A DNA stretch of 64,000 bases, taken from the NCBI GenBank assembly GCA_030581615.1, contig JAKTTT010000021.1, forward strand, positions 186,001 through 250,000, given 5' to 3'. The position numbers and the translations under genes are program-made. This DNA comes from Alloascoidea africana. Its lineage: Eukaryota; Ascomycota; Alloascoideomycetes; Alloascoideales; Alloascoideaceae. The notes beneath the pieces were generated by a model, which did not search any database, was not told the DNA's origin, and was given only the letters and a program-made list of their open reading frames with translations. Positions 22,211 through 32,911 of this stretch are shown here, piece after piece (the first letter of the stretch is position 1; each line of letters opens with the position of its first letter).

Positions 22211-23947
22211 ATGAACTATGATTCGGAGAGGAGGCCGTATCCTGACAGTAGAAGACACCAAAATCATCGCCTTAGTCCACAATCATCTTTTTCTAGCATG
22301 GGGCCACAGCAGCAGATGACGAAACCCAGAAAACGACGCAATTTCGAATACCCTTTTCCAGCACTGGACTCTTCGATGGTTCAGATCAGTGTGGCTGAAA
22401 GAGCAGGTTTCGAAATCAACCCCAACATAGTGCGTCTACGCCAAGCTCGTAAACAGAAACGAAGAGAAATAAGTAAAAGAGGAAAAGAAGCACACCACGG
22501 TACCCTCGGAGACACAAGTTCGGACTTCACCTCCATAAGATCGCCCTCGCCAAATTCCTTGGAAAGTGCAGTATCTCGAGATTATACGCCGGCAGTTCCC
22601 TATCCTGATTTTTCGCCAGATGCATTTTCTCCCAAGGATGAGGAACTCATTCGACAGAGATTCAATAGTCCCGATCTAAACAGCCTTCGGCATGAATTCA
22701 AGGAACCACTTAACGACAGCTATCCACGAGAACTGCAGGAAAGGGATCTGGAAGACGAGGAAAGGAGCCAGCTGCGAAACAGATCTGTATCAATCAGCAG
22801 CATGCCTTTGTCTGATGGAGGTTTCAATCTCGAAGGCTTGAACGAAGCTAGCGTAGGAGACCGTTCCTCCATAGTTTCCTCAACGGCTTCTTCAATATAT
22901 TCAGATTCACATTCTGATATAGCAGTTTCTACAATAAGCAGAGATGACAAGCTGAAACTTGATACTAACCAGTACTCCCCTCCTGCTCCTCAAACATTTG
23001 AGAATCAAGCGAGTGTCTATAACAAGAATGAGGAGAGCTCAAGTCTGCAATCATCTACTTCTTTCTCTTCACAGTCAAGTTCCCGGACGTTAGGAACACC
23101 TGATACCTATTACTCAGACTATAACATGGCAACACTGAACAACCCGGTAAACCAGTTTCAACACCCTTCGAAAGGTCACACCCGACCTAGAGAAACCTGT
23201 CGGGCTTGTGGAAAGTACATCAAAGCGGGCAGAGGAAGGTGGTGTCGAGACGGGAAAATGACGGGAAAATGGCACAAAAACTGTTTCAAATGTTCTTATC
23301 CCAACTGTGATTCTGGGGCTTTTTCAAAAAGTTTGGGATCCGAGTTTTATGTCTATGACGATTGGCCTTACTGCTACTATCATTATCATGTTATGAACAA
23401 CAGTATATGTAAGGCTTGTGGGAAACCCATTGAAGGTCAATGTCTGGAGACGACGAAAAACGAACGATATCATTCAACCTGTCTAAGCTGTTCCGTCGAA
23501 GGCTGTAAAGAGTTAATAGTGGACGATTACTATGTCATTGAAGGCAGCAAGGTTTGCGTAAAGCATGGTCTGGAGGCTATTGAAGAAGAAAAGAGACGGT
23601 ATCAAGAGCAGGAACAAGAAAGAGATCGACAGTTACAATTTCAATCACAACGAGAACGCGAAAAGGAGCCAAATCGAGAAACGTATGCAATAAGGAGTAA
23701 TGACGACTACTCAGATTACAGTCCTCAATTCACGCAGTCTCGATCAACGTACAATGATCCAATGGCTCCCCATAATTCTAGCAATTACCCTCAGGTCTCG
23801 GACTCTAGTTGGAGAATGCAAAAGGAAAGACCCTACCCGTCTCAACAAATGTTTGATATACTTGAAGAGCCGGAAGGTCAATATTCCCCGGTTCCGTACC
23901 CGGGGCAAGACTTTTTTGCTCCCCAGCCAAATCGTATACTAAGATGA
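22211..23947 (+). CDS. Two-LIM-domain protein, paxillin-like (Pxl1-like)
   Basis: 578 aa from the first ATG (a GTG lies two codons upstream). The N-terminal ~325 residues are disordered and Ser-rich, with a distinctive basic/hydrophobic patch near 45-100 (YPFPALDSSMVQISVAERAG, then RQARKQKRRE). Two LIM zinc-finger domains follow: LIM1 ~330-388 (CRACGKYI, WHKNCFKC, CYYHYH) and LIM2 ~399-458 (CKACGKPI, YHSTCLSC, KHG). A Glu/Gln/Arg-rich helix and a Tyr/Pro-rich tail end the protein. There is no RhoGAP domain, which argues against Rga1/Rga2/Lrg1. In yeast Pxl1 recruits Rho regulators to sites of polarised growth and the division ring. Orthology to Pxl1 is inferred from architecture only. Confidence 0.85.
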   Translation: MNYDSERRPYPDSRRHQNHRLSPQSSFSSMGPQQQMTKPRKRRNFEYPFPALDSSMVQISVAERAGFEINPNIVRLRQARKQKRREISKRGKEAHHGTLGDTSSDFTSIRSPSPNSLESAVSRDYTPAVPYPDFSPDAFSPKDEELIRQRFNSPDLNSLRHEFKEPLNDSYPRELQERDLEDEERSQLRNRSVSISSMPLSDGGFNLEGLNEASVGDRSSIVSSTASSIYSDSHSDIAVSTISRDDKLKLDTNQYSPPAPQTFENQASVYNKNEESSSLQSSTSFSSQSSSRTLGTPDTYYSDYNMATLNNPVNQFQHPSKGHTRPRETCRACGKYIKAGRGRWCRDGKMTGKWHKNCFKCSYPNCDSGAFSKSLGSEFYVYDDWPYCYYHYHVMNNSICKACGKPIEGQCLETTKNERYHSTCLSCSVEGCKELIVDDYYVIEGSKVCVKHGLEAIEEEKRRYQEQEQERDRQLQFQSQREREKEPNRETYAIRSNDDYSDYSPQFTQSRSTYNDPMAPHNSSNYPQVSDSSWRMQKERPYPSQQMFDILEEPEGQYSPVPYPGQDFFAPQPNRILR

Positions 23948-24677
23948 TCTCTCCCGATTAACCAGCTTCAGCTTCTATTACTCCTCCTAATCAAAGGCGG
24001 GCCTAGTCGCAGGTATACCGACTGGGGCTTTGATAGGAACACAAAAATAACAAGGAGATCATTTTCCCCCATACATTGTCATCACCCAAAAGCTATGTGG
24101 AATTGGATTGACCAGAAAGGTATAATAAGAGGACAATTACTCAAAGACTTTTCCTTACGGGTTGCAGAAAATATGTGGAATTCTCAAAGTCCATAGACAT
24201 CTCGGTTTCTATTTATTGAACATGAATGTTCATCTTGATTTCTTTTAATGTCCACAATTCTTCTCTCATTTGGTCTACAACTGTGGATGAAAATCTGGAG
24301 ATATCCTAAATCATCTCCTCTCCTTGAAATCTCTCCTTCAAGGTTAAAAAAAAATCGGCTTGCATTTTATGTTTGTGGCTTTATATCTAGCGTTTTATGT
24401 TTTATGTTTTATGTCTAGCGATTTGTATATTGGTGTAGTTATAATAGTTCAGTAAAGTATACTTTCTGAGTATAGGAGTGGCAGTTTTGCCTTCACATGG
24501 GAAGAAATCACAGTATAGGGTGTCTGGGTTTCGCATGCACAGGAAAATAGAAGGTGGCTTTCCCCAACCCGTTGTTTCGTACTAATACTTCATACCGGTG
24601 TGCAAAAGACGCTATTTCCTGGGGGGCATATCCTCATCCGAAGCTGACCGAACGGCAACTCCCAAGGCATCTCATCC
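23948..24677. other. Intergenic region
   Basis: 730 bp of 3' flank and promoter. At ~24384-24420 the sequence TTTTATG recurs three times in tandem between two copies of TAGCG. Otherwise nothing recognised. Confidence 0.4.
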
Positions 24678-26237
24678 ATGGACTCTCCCTCTTCATCCCC
24701 AGGCTTGGGCCAAAATGACCACGTTCTACAGCGAGAAGCATCCCATGCCTCTCAGCAGAGTTTGCGTAGTACCGACCCTGCCGAACAGAACCAAATTCAT
24801 CATTCAGTATCGTTACAGGACTTGCCCACCGAAATTGTGATGCTCATCTTTCGATCCCTTCATTTTGATGATTTTCTCAACTTTGCGCTTTCGTGTAAAC
24901 AACTATACCAGTACGTGGAGGATGATCAATTCGTCAGCTTACTGGAAAAAGATCCATTCCTAGTAAGGACAAAAGGAGAAGGATGGTTGAGAGCTCGACG
25001 AAGGCTTAAAAATCTCAGTTCCACACAGAATTGTACCCAGGGGTTTGGATTCCAGCAGCATTGTTTGCCAATATATGTCAAAAGCTTCTCGACTGATGAC
25101 GAACCTAAGATGGCAAGTGAAGATAAAAATAGCACTAATGTGTCTTCAGACTACATCTCCCTCAAACTTAATTACTACACTCGTCTAGCGAGAATTGAGA
25201 ATGAGAGATCCCCCAACGAGTTACAATCGATTGAAACAGTGATCCCCAACTGCGATCTCGATGTTCAGCCGTACTTGGAAGAGGGTCCCAAAAATGGGCT
25301 GACATTTAGATTCGCTTCCCATTCAACGAGCAACTACATGGCTGAATACGAAAACCAGAGATATATTCTGTCGGACCATATTCAGGATGGAAGGAGAGTG
25401 ATTAAAGTACAAGCTATGCCTAAAAAGAATGCAACCGAATCTCAGCAGTCAAATACAAGTTTTGATTTGGATGGCCATGGACCTGAGCAGGAGAAAGCAG
25501 CACTCCCTACTTGGGAGAAAATTATTCGTGTCCCTTCAAAGCATATCTACGGAATGGACATTGCCGTTCACAAACATTTCGTTTTCATTCTTGGTGAGAC
25601 ATCCACCCATTTTGTCTCTTCCATATATACGCTTCATCTCTACGTCTTGCTTCGTGAGACAGGAAAGGAGATTGGAAACATACGAAATCTGATGGTGTAT
25701 GGAGATTTGGACATGGTAGCCACAAAAACGACCAATCCTAAGATTGTAGCAAGCTCGACACATTTGTTCCTTACCTTTTTGAAGAAATCCAGATTTATAT
25801 CCTTGATTAACCTGCTTTCAACACTAGACTACTCTTCTTGCTCTATTGTGGATTATCCACCGAGTATGAGTCCCGAGATAGCCCAGTTTTGTAAAACCAG
25901 ACAACAGATTGCACAAAGTATAGCATCTTCTTCTCCGTCATCCCTTTTACAACATCAACAATTTTCCGCATCCTCACATGAATCTGTACTGAAATCTTTT
26001 AATGATATCAAATCATGGTATATTCTCCGCGAGTATGAGGATGTACCGATCACAAATCTTCGAATAACCTCTGATGAAAGATACCTAATTTGCGATTATC
26101 AGTATGATCCGATGATAATGGTAGAGCGACTTAACCCGGATTCTAAAGATTTTCAACATCCATGGTTAGCGTATTGCGTGTATGATTTCGGTAAATGTGT
26201 AAAGCATTGTTTTAGTTTTGTTTCCAGGAAATGGTAA
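24678..26237 (+). CDS. F-box protein of unknown specificity
   Basis: 519 aa from the ATG at 24678. A polar N-terminus precedes a clear F-box at ~46-85 (LQDLPTEIVMLIFRSL, then FLNFALSCKQLYQY). The rest is predicted soluble, with alternating hydrophobic strands and a Ser-rich segment (~410-440). I cannot name a repeat family, though a beta-propeller is possible. F-box proteins bind Skp1 and select substrates for SCF ubiquitin ligases. The 3' end is uncertain. A GTAAAT at 26193 and a CCAG at 26226-26229 could splice out 37 nt and extend the frame by about 35 codons, but that would be unusually short and lacks a branch point. I therefore prefer the unspliced stop. Confidence 0.8.
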   Translation: MDSPSSSPGLGQNDHVLQREASHASQQSLRSTDPAEQNQIHHSVSLQDLPTEIVMLIFRSLHFDDFLNFALSCKQLYQYVEDDQFVSLLEKDPFLVRTKGEGWLRARRRLKNLSSTQNCTQGFGFQQHCLPIYVKSFSTDDEPKMASEDKNSTNVSSDYISLKLNYYTRLARIENERSPNELQSIETVIPNCDLDVQPYLEEGPKNGLTFRFASHSTSNYMAEYENQRYILSDHIQDGRRVIKVQAMPKKNATESQQSNTSFDLDGHGPEQEKAALPTWEKIIRVPSKHIYGMDIAVHKHFVFILGETSTHFVSSIYTLHLYVLLRETGKEIGNIRNLMVYGDLDMVATKTTNPKIVASSTHLFLTFLKKSRFISLINLLSTLDYSSCSIVDYPPSMSPEIAQFCKTRQQIAQSIASSSPSSLLQHQQFSASSHESVLKSFNDIKSWYILREYEDVPITNLRITSDERYLICDYQYDPMIMVERLNPDSKDFQHPWLAYCVYDFGKCVKHCFSFVSRKW

Positions 26238-28109
26238 CAAGCGTTCCTTTAATGGCATTTTTATCTTGGTTTTTTGTCTTTTTAAAGAGAGTGTGGGACT
26301 AGTTAGATGTGTTGGACTGAAGGTTTACCCTTAGCTGTAAGATGTTTTGCTTGTTTAGCATTACTTATACTTTTTATTCTTTTCATGGCTTTACACTTGC
26401 ACAGATCTATAAGTTTAGAATACTATTAGTTTTGAATATATTAGTTCTTGCAAATGGAATCCGGTGAATGTTTATGGATAAAGATGCTTTGGCTTTGAAA
26501 GCCACAAATGATTTACTAATAAAATGAAGCCTAAAACAGAAACAACATTAGTCTGAAAACCGGTGCACCCTATATGCTTGTTTGGCTTGCACTTTTTTAT
26601 TTGCCTTTCTCACGTTTAGATGTACGCATAAGAACTTACTTATAGCATTCAGTGACTTACATTTTGGACAGTAATTTTTTAAAAGATTAATAATGCATTG
26701 TTCCGATCCGATGGAAAAGGTTTACTGTTTCGCAATAAAGATGTACGGCTCTAGGAATTCAATGGGCATAGAGTTTTCCTGAGTAGGTAACACTGTAAGG
26801 AATAAGATGTCTCGATCTTGTGAAATCGTACAAAAAATGATCTAGTCTTTTAGGGAAAGTCTTCTACAATTATATAAAGAGTAGTTTGTATTGTATTTGC
26901 TTGTTCTCAATAAGTAGTTATTAGCTGTTGAGCGTCTCGAGAAATCCCTCTGCTTTATATTATTACCAGAAACTAGCCCAGGTATACAAGAATACTGGAG
27001 ACAAAAACAACTATTATTGAAACGCGTTTAAATTCGCCGATCAGAGTGAGCACGCCAGGGTCCTTGAATAATAGATCAACTTTTCAGCTAGATCTCGGAA
27101 GGCCCACAATGCATAGAAGCTTTATAAATTAGTTAGAGTTGATTGGAAGTTTTCTATTTCATACTCTGAATTCTACTAGCAAGAAGAAAGTATCCTTTCA
27201 ATCTACTGCCTCGCAACAGCCAAAACAAACAAGCCAATTCCTCAACATCCCAATTGCCGGAACTGATTTGAATTTACTAATGTAGCTCCGAATCCGGCGA
27301 ATAGGGTTACCAGCTTGCCTTTTTCATGGAGATCACCCTCATACATGCTTTGGCTTTGCTGGATATGATAAAATGAAATGCATGAAATCATCTTATGGGA
27401 TCATTCTTGGCCCTTCACAGCGCCGTTACAAGGAGTGATTCTGTTAGATGTGCATTTACGAATAGCTACATGTAATCTGAAGATGGCCAAGGCATTTGTT
27501 TATGCATATTCAAGCGATTATTGAGAATGATGATGCCAATGTAGTAAGAAAACGTTTGCCCTCTCTCGGCTAATGAGCCCAAGGACATGAATCTGTTGCT
27601 ATGATATGTTTATAACCATGCAAATAATGCGCCCAAGTATACTGCTAACTATCTCTGAAAGAAGTAAAGCGACCCGAATCTTTGCAAAGTCAACATCCGG
27701 GATGAAAACGCCGGGCCCCCCTGTATTGTTTGTTTCGTTCCCGAAGGCAAGCTCTGCGCTGGTGCTATGGGAGTAGCCGAAAGGAAAGTGCACATTCACC
27801 TAACTAGTGCAGTTTAAGTTAGTTTTATCCGTTGGCACCCAAACTGAGACAAATTGCTGATGTAGGTGCAGGGATTAACTGTTGTTGTTACTGGAGCAGC
27901 TCCTGAGATGGGGTAAGCATACCGAAGATATTAGGTAAGCGTGCTTTTGTGTTATACCTTTACCCAATTAGGCAATTCAATTAAAAATCCTGATTCTATC
28001 GCGAATAAAACCATTCTTAGATCCTCTGACATCTTCTTCTTGCCCTCTGCTCTTTCTCCCCACTGACCTCCCTTTAGTCGCGATTTTGTATGACAACACA
28101 GGCACCAAT
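26238..28109. other. Long intergenic region upstream of the CDC25 gene
   Basis: 1.87 kb, AT-rich, between two plus-strand genes. TATATAAAG-like sequence at 26873-26880 has no coding frame behind it. A 66-codon open frame on the minus strand (27599-27799) is unrecognised. A 14-residue stretch at ~27871-27912 reads GLTVVVTGAAPEMG, like a dehydrogenase nucleotide loop, but is too short to call. It probably contains a long CDC25 promoter/leader. Confidence 0.35.
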
Positions 28110-28113
28110 ATGA
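28090..28113 (+). promoter_or_regulatory. Upstream ORF overlapping the CDC25 start codon
   Basis: ATG at 28090 opens MTTQAPI and stops at TGA 28111-28113. That stop overlaps the main ATG (28110-28112) as ATGA. If the leader includes it, scanning ribosomes meet this ATG first and could reach the phosphatase ORF only by leaky scanning or stop-start reinitiation. Whether it is transcribed is not visible here. Confidence 0.5.
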
Positions 28114-30197
28114 GCTTTGAAAAACATATGTCCTTTCCCCGGATTATGAAGTTGCCAGATTCGCTCCCCAAGCTGTCCTTGAAGGAACTCAATTTCGCAA
28201 CACCAACAAGACCTAAGGGAACGTGCCAGTTTGAAGGCCTCGAGAATAAAAAGAGCCTCGGTTTGAGCGATTCGAGAGATCTAGAGCTGGACATAGATAT
28301 GCTATGTGTGAACTCACCAGCGATTAGCCATCGCGTTTCGTTTCCCTCAGTCTCATCTTCTGCTACCTCTGCTCTAGGATCCTCAAATGGCTGGTTAGGC
28401 ATTGGAGACTACGCACTTGCCAAAGAGTCTACTCCCGAGCCTTCAAACATTTCAAAGTCAAAGCCTTTTTCAGATAAAGGTGAGGAAAACGGTGATGATG
28501 TTTTCAAGCCGCCGTTGTTTCCATTGAAAAGGTCAAGGGATGGTACATCTCAGTCTTTTGTGTCATTCACTTCTACAACCTCCAAAAGTCAACATTTCAG
28601 ATTCCCCAGCTTGGGACATCTTTTGAAAAATGAGAACTTGAAAGAGAATGACAAGAGAGCCCAGACCTATGAAGATTGTGATATGAGTCCAGCCATTCGA
28701 AGAGACAAGAGTAAGTTCAGAAGAACACAGTCCATGTACCAGAGCGCTCAAGAGCTTATGGATATAAACATTGATGAAGCTACAAGTATCAATAGCTCGC
28801 TTTCAATAAGTTCTACTCCAAAGCTTTCCACTCCCAATCCTACTTCAAAATCCGGCTTTAGGTTTTCGTTGAGTTTGGAACCTTCTGCTATGAAGGTTCC
28901 TGGAGCATTGACAGATGCACCTTCGTCGTTTGTTTCCTTCTTGGATGCTCCCAGCTGTGGTATCGATTATTTCAAAGTTTCCTCAGATCCTTTTAAACGC
29001 ATATCCCCCAAAACTCTGTGTACCATTCTGGATGGTGAATTCAGCAATCTTTTCGACGAGCTGAAGATCATTGATTGCAGATTTGAGTATGAGTATGAAG
29101 GAGGGCATATAGATGGTGCAATCAACATAAATAGCCATGACTATTTAGAAAAAGCTTTGTTTGGTACCAAGCCAAAGTCTGAAGAAGAGGAGAAAAGGGG
29201 ATATAAGAACAACAAGACATTGTTGATATTCCACTGTGAGTTGAGCTCCCACAGGGGCCCATTAATGGCTACGCATTTACGAAAATGTGATAGATCTGTC
29301 AACAGTCACAGATATCCATATTTGGATTTTCCGAATGTTCTTATTCTTGAAGGTGGTTACAAGTCTTTTTTTCAGCAGTTTGCCAGTAGGTGTGTCCCAC
29401 AGAAGTATGTGGAGATGAATGATGAGCAACATGTTATGACCTGTGAAAGAGAAATGAGCAGGTTTAGAAGAGACACTACGATCAGCGAAAAGGGAATAAA
29501 CGCGGTGGAGAAAAAATGGAGAAGAGCACAAAGCTATACGTATGGCTACAAAGGGGAAAACAAATCAAAAGATCAAGATCTAAGTATTCATGTTGAGAAT
29601 GTCTTTTGTTGTAAAGAAAGGACAGAATCAAGTGAAAGCAGTAATTCCTCTTCCTTCAACTTTTCCTTTAAATTACCGTTTGGCACTGACAGAAATAAGG
29701 ATGGTTCCTTAAGCTCGGAAATAAACTCGCCCGATGTCGAAATGGAAATGGAACTTGAATCTGATTCTAGTTATAGTTTGAGTGCAGATACCCCTTGCAA
29801 TGATCACCATCATTTCAAAAAACCCATGTTCAAGTTGAGAGCTACAGACCTAACTAAATCTCTCCTCCATAAGCAAAAGCTAGCGGTTGACTTTGACTTT
29901 AGAAACGATAGTTCTTCGAGCTTGTCAAGTATGAGGTCAATGTCAAGCGCTAGCTCAGACAACAGTGCCCACAGTAGCGCCAGTAAGAGTGGAGGAGGAA
30001 TAAAAAGAGAACCAAGTTCTTATTTTGATAAATTCAAGGACACTGAAGAGGGAGATGATGGCGATCATATGGCAACTCCAACTTTAACAAGAAAGAGATT
30101 AAAGCTCCGTTCTTTTGTTACCAAAAAAGGCGTTAATGGCGGCAGAAAGTTTTCTCGAAGCGCTAGTCAACCAGTTCACGTTTTCAATCACACATAA
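28110..30197 (+). CDS. MIH1: M-phase inducer phosphatase Cdc25/Mih1
   Basis: 695 aa from the ATG at 28110; the frame is open upstream only to a TTG. The N-terminal half is Ser/Thr-rich and disordered, consistent with regulatory phosphorylation. The catalytic rhodanese-type domain (~285-435) contains IDCRFEYEYEGGHIDGAIN. The active-site loop is HCELSSHRGP (CX5R; Cys376 and Arg382), followed by LEGGYKSFFQQFASRCVPQKYV. Relatives usually have Glu where His381 precedes the Arg. The enzyme removes inhibitory phosphate from the Cdk1 ATP-site Tyr to trigger mitosis. The C-terminal ~260 residues are again disordered and include a polybasic RKRLKLRSF stretch. A Zds gene, which in budding yeast controls the phosphatase acting on Mih1, lies nearby. 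Confidence 0.93.
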   Translation: MSFEKHMSFPRIMKLPDSLPKLSLKELNFATPTRPKGTCQFEGLENKKSLGLSDSRDLELDIDMLCVNSPAISHRVSFPSVSSSATSALGSSNGWLGIGDYALAKESTPEPSNISKSKPFSDKGEENGDDVFKPPLFPLKRSRDGTSQSFVSFTSTTSKSQHFRFPSLGHLLKNENLKENDKRAQTYEDCDMSPAIRRDKSKFRRTQSMYQSAQELMDINIDEATSINSSLSISSTPKLSTPNPTSKSGFRFSLSLEPSAMKVPGALTDAPSSFVSFLDAPSCGIDYFKVSSDPFKRISPKTLCTILDGEFSNLFDELKIIDCRFEYEYEGGHIDGAININSHDYLEKALFGTKPKSEEEEKRGYKNNKTLLIFHCELSSHRGPLMATHLRKCDRSVNSHRYPYLDFPNVLILEGGYKSFFQQFASRCVPQKYVEMNDEQHVMTCEREMSRFRRDTTISEKGINAVEKKWRRAQSYTYGYKGENKSKDQDLSIHVENVFCCKERTESSESSNSSSFNFSFKLPFGTDRNKDGSLSSEINSPDVEMEMELESDSSYSLSADTPCNDHHHFKKPMFKLRATDLTKSLLHKQKLAVDFDFRNDSSSSLSSMRSMSSASSDNSAHSSASKSGGGIKREPSSYFDKFKDTEEGDDGDHMATPTLTRKRLKLRSFVTKKGVNGGRKFSRSASQPVHVFNHT

Positions 30198-30767
30198 AAC
30201 CTGAAAGGAGAAGATCGAGTTTGATTCTGTCGTTTACTTTTTCTTCTAGTTAACGGTTTTATGTGTGGTTTATTCTTAGGAAAATGCTCTTTCTTTTGCT
30301 CTTTGCCTTTTTCCTGCTGACCGAATTGTTATGTCTTTTTATTTCTTCAACCGTCTTGTCTTTTCTGGATCTGTCTTTGTGTTTGTATTTCTACTTTCAT
30401 TTTAACTGTATCACCAACTTTTTCTTGACTTTCATAACTGGGTTGCACCTTTATATTTGATTGCCCAAGTTGAACCTTTTATTCCGCAAGCAGCTTTAGA
30501 TATCCTGATGCGCGGCTGCTTCTGTTACGTTATATACCAAAAAATCTAGAATCTTGAGCATTATTCACGACAGTAAAGCTCCTGGTGTACATTCAGAGAT
30601 GTTCACTAACAATACAATTTTTATATAAATGAATTTTTTCTATGGATCCCAAGCAAACAGCGTAATGCAACAAAAAAGAAAATATAGACTCATTATATAG
30701 CACATCAATCAGTAAAGCAGAAAAAAGCTAAGTGCACTTGCTCTCCCCCAAAATGTCATCTCATCGA
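30198..30767. other. Convergent intergenic region
   Basis: 3' flanks of the CDC25 gene (+) and the unrecognised gene (-). T-rich then A-rich; nothing further seen. Confidence 0.4.
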
Positions 30768-32261
30768 TTAGGTATTCCTGAAGACATATTCTCTTTGGTT
30801 ATGAGTAGCAGAAGTAATCAGACGTCGTTTCCACTGTGATATCGTTTTCCTGAGCCAGCTTTTCTGTAAAAGCAACCTCCAAATACTTCTTTTCTTTGAC
30901 CTGAGCCTTGGGATACTAGAAATCGTTCGGAGAATACGCTCGCCTGATCTCATGCTAGCTGCTGAGGCCTTGATTTTCAGCTTTGTGGTCGCTTTCTTCT
31001 TAAAAGAGCTTGATTTCAACAAAAATAAGTTTCTGGGTTAGACAGAACCAAGAGCTGGAGACCACAAATCAAAACATACCTATCGCACCCAATAGTGCTG
31101 TCGTCATTATCGTCATCTTCATCTTCGTAGGAAACTCCTAGCCCCGGTAAATTCCCACATTTGTCTAGATTTGCAAAAGAGGTGATTGTCTAGAGTAGAT
31201 GTTAGCAATTTGATTTTGCCCACTAAACAAAAATACAAATCACATACTCTGATCGTTTTCCGATCTACCGGAGGTAAATAAGTCTCCTTTTCACACACTT
31301 CTTGCTGGTTATATTGAAGATATGAGCTGTTAATTTCAAGAAAAGATTTAATGCTTTCTTTATTTGTATCCAGGTCCACGGCAAATGGCTGATACTGGGG
31401 GGTCTCAAATTTTTCCACCAGGGTTTCTTGAGGACTTGTGCAGTTTTCAGCCAAAATATCCAGGCTTTCCTTGCTCTTTACATTTGACCTAGCATTATTA
31501 ATTTCATCATGATCTTCATCGCTGGGGTCTGTCCATTCAATATCCATGGCAGATAAAAACCCATCAGTTCCATGTATATTTTTCAAGAATCGCCGATGTG
31601 AATCATGTAATATTTCTGGATCTTCTGCAATGGTATACAGGCCCCAGTTTAGTGATTTTATGTGTACCAATATCTTAGGCGGACAACAGTTATTTTCGAG
31701 GTGATCATCCGCAGAATCAAAGTCGCATATGTCTTCAAAGCTGGCACTGTTGTTTGTTAGCTGGACCGTTCCTGACAATTCACAAAGCAGATTATCTACA
31801 GTAGCACCGCCAGAGGACACACTAGAAACTTCATATTCATCTTCGTTTCCATCTCCATACTCTTCGTCGCTACTGTTGTAACTATACTGCTCCTGATTGT
31901 CCTGCACATCTCTGTAATGAGCTTGGTACTTATATTGGTCGAACAGATTCTGGGAATAATTTAGATTCCTTTCGTCTCCCCACCAATTATAATTGCTGTT
32001 GGAAACGGTTTTGTGCTCGTCCATGCTGCTGCCACTGTTACAGCCGCTACTGACTTCATTCAAGGATGAAAGATTCTCCTTTATTATATCTTCTTGAATT
32101 GGCAATAAGGAATCACTCTCCGATGAGTTAAGATCGATTTCGTCCAGCAATTGCCAGTTGCATTCGTCCTTTTCAGTTTGGTTCGGTTCTATAGCAATAT
32201 TGTAAGCTTGCTGGGAAAACGAGTCTATGGAATCTTGATAAGTAGAGAGAGAAGTGGCCAT
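30768..32261 (-). CDS. Unrecognised three-exon protein with acidic body and basic tail
   Basis: Exons on the minus strand are 32261-31248, 31189-31080 and 31008-30768, giving 454 aa. The first intron (58 nt) has GTATGT, a GCTAAC branch point and CTAG; the second (71 nt) has GTATGT and TCTAAC. Both junctions keep frame. Exon 1 is acidic and Asn/Ser-rich, with one ordered-looking block near 200-250 (KILVHIKSLNWGLYTIAEDP and FLSAMDIEWTDPSDEDHDE). Exon 2 is very acidic. Exon 3 is strongly basic (about 27 Lys/Arg in 80 residues), suggesting nucleic-acid binding or a nuclear signal. No signal peptide or TM segment. I do not recognise the family. The charge switch at the exon 2/3 boundary and good splice signals favour a real gene. 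Confidence 0.7.
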
Positions 32262-32911
32262 GATATCGCAATATCTTGCTCGCTTCGATTATTTTTCTGT
32301 AATTATTGTCTAGTTTTGGAGAAAATTGGCCTGGTGGAAAGCGAAGAGAAGAAGATAATACTGCGCTATTGTTGCTTGTGTTTGTGTTTTGCCTAATCAG
32401 GCATCAGCAGGGATTAGTGTCTGTGTTTTGTTGTTCGGCATCCCAAACGAGAAAAATGGACCATGACAATTTTAATGGACAACATCTCCATGTTTACAGC
32501 CACGATCCAGAAGCATAATTTGGTTTACTTCTGTTTCTGACACTTCTACCCACTGGAGTGCCCCATCGAAGCCTTTTTGCACACGGTTTGGGTCGCTTCT
32601 GGAGTTGTATGGGTGTAACAGATCGATTTGATCTCCGAGATTAGACCGATTAGATAACCAGAAACACATGACTTGACCACCATTAGCCAGAATTATAAGA
32701 GAGGACCAAGTCTAAGCGCACTGGGATTATTTCTTTTGGTCTGTGCTTCTTCTCCTGTCAATAGATAGAAATCTCGCCCCCAGACCTGCTTTTAGGGCTC
32801 CGCTACCTCTTCTAGTGCTGCTGTCTCCACTTTAAATTACCTCACCCAAATCCCTTCCTTTTTGTTTTTCCCTTCTACCCCTTCCAGCCTTTAGTGTCTG
32901 AAAAAAGAGAC
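32262..32911. promoter_or_regulatory. Divergent promoter region (unrecognised gene / Grx3-4)
   Basis: 650 bp. The stretch just upstream of 32912 is pyrimidine-rich, typical of a yeast leader. No TATA box or known operator stands out. Short open frames on both strands are not convincing. Confidence 0.4.

Noticed and set aside
27871-27912. Stretch reading GLTVVVTGAAPEMG, like a short-chain dehydrogenase nucleotide loop, followed by GTAAGC
   Set aside because: Only 14 residues, stop directly behind it, no upstream or downstream exon could be found; chance similarity is likely.
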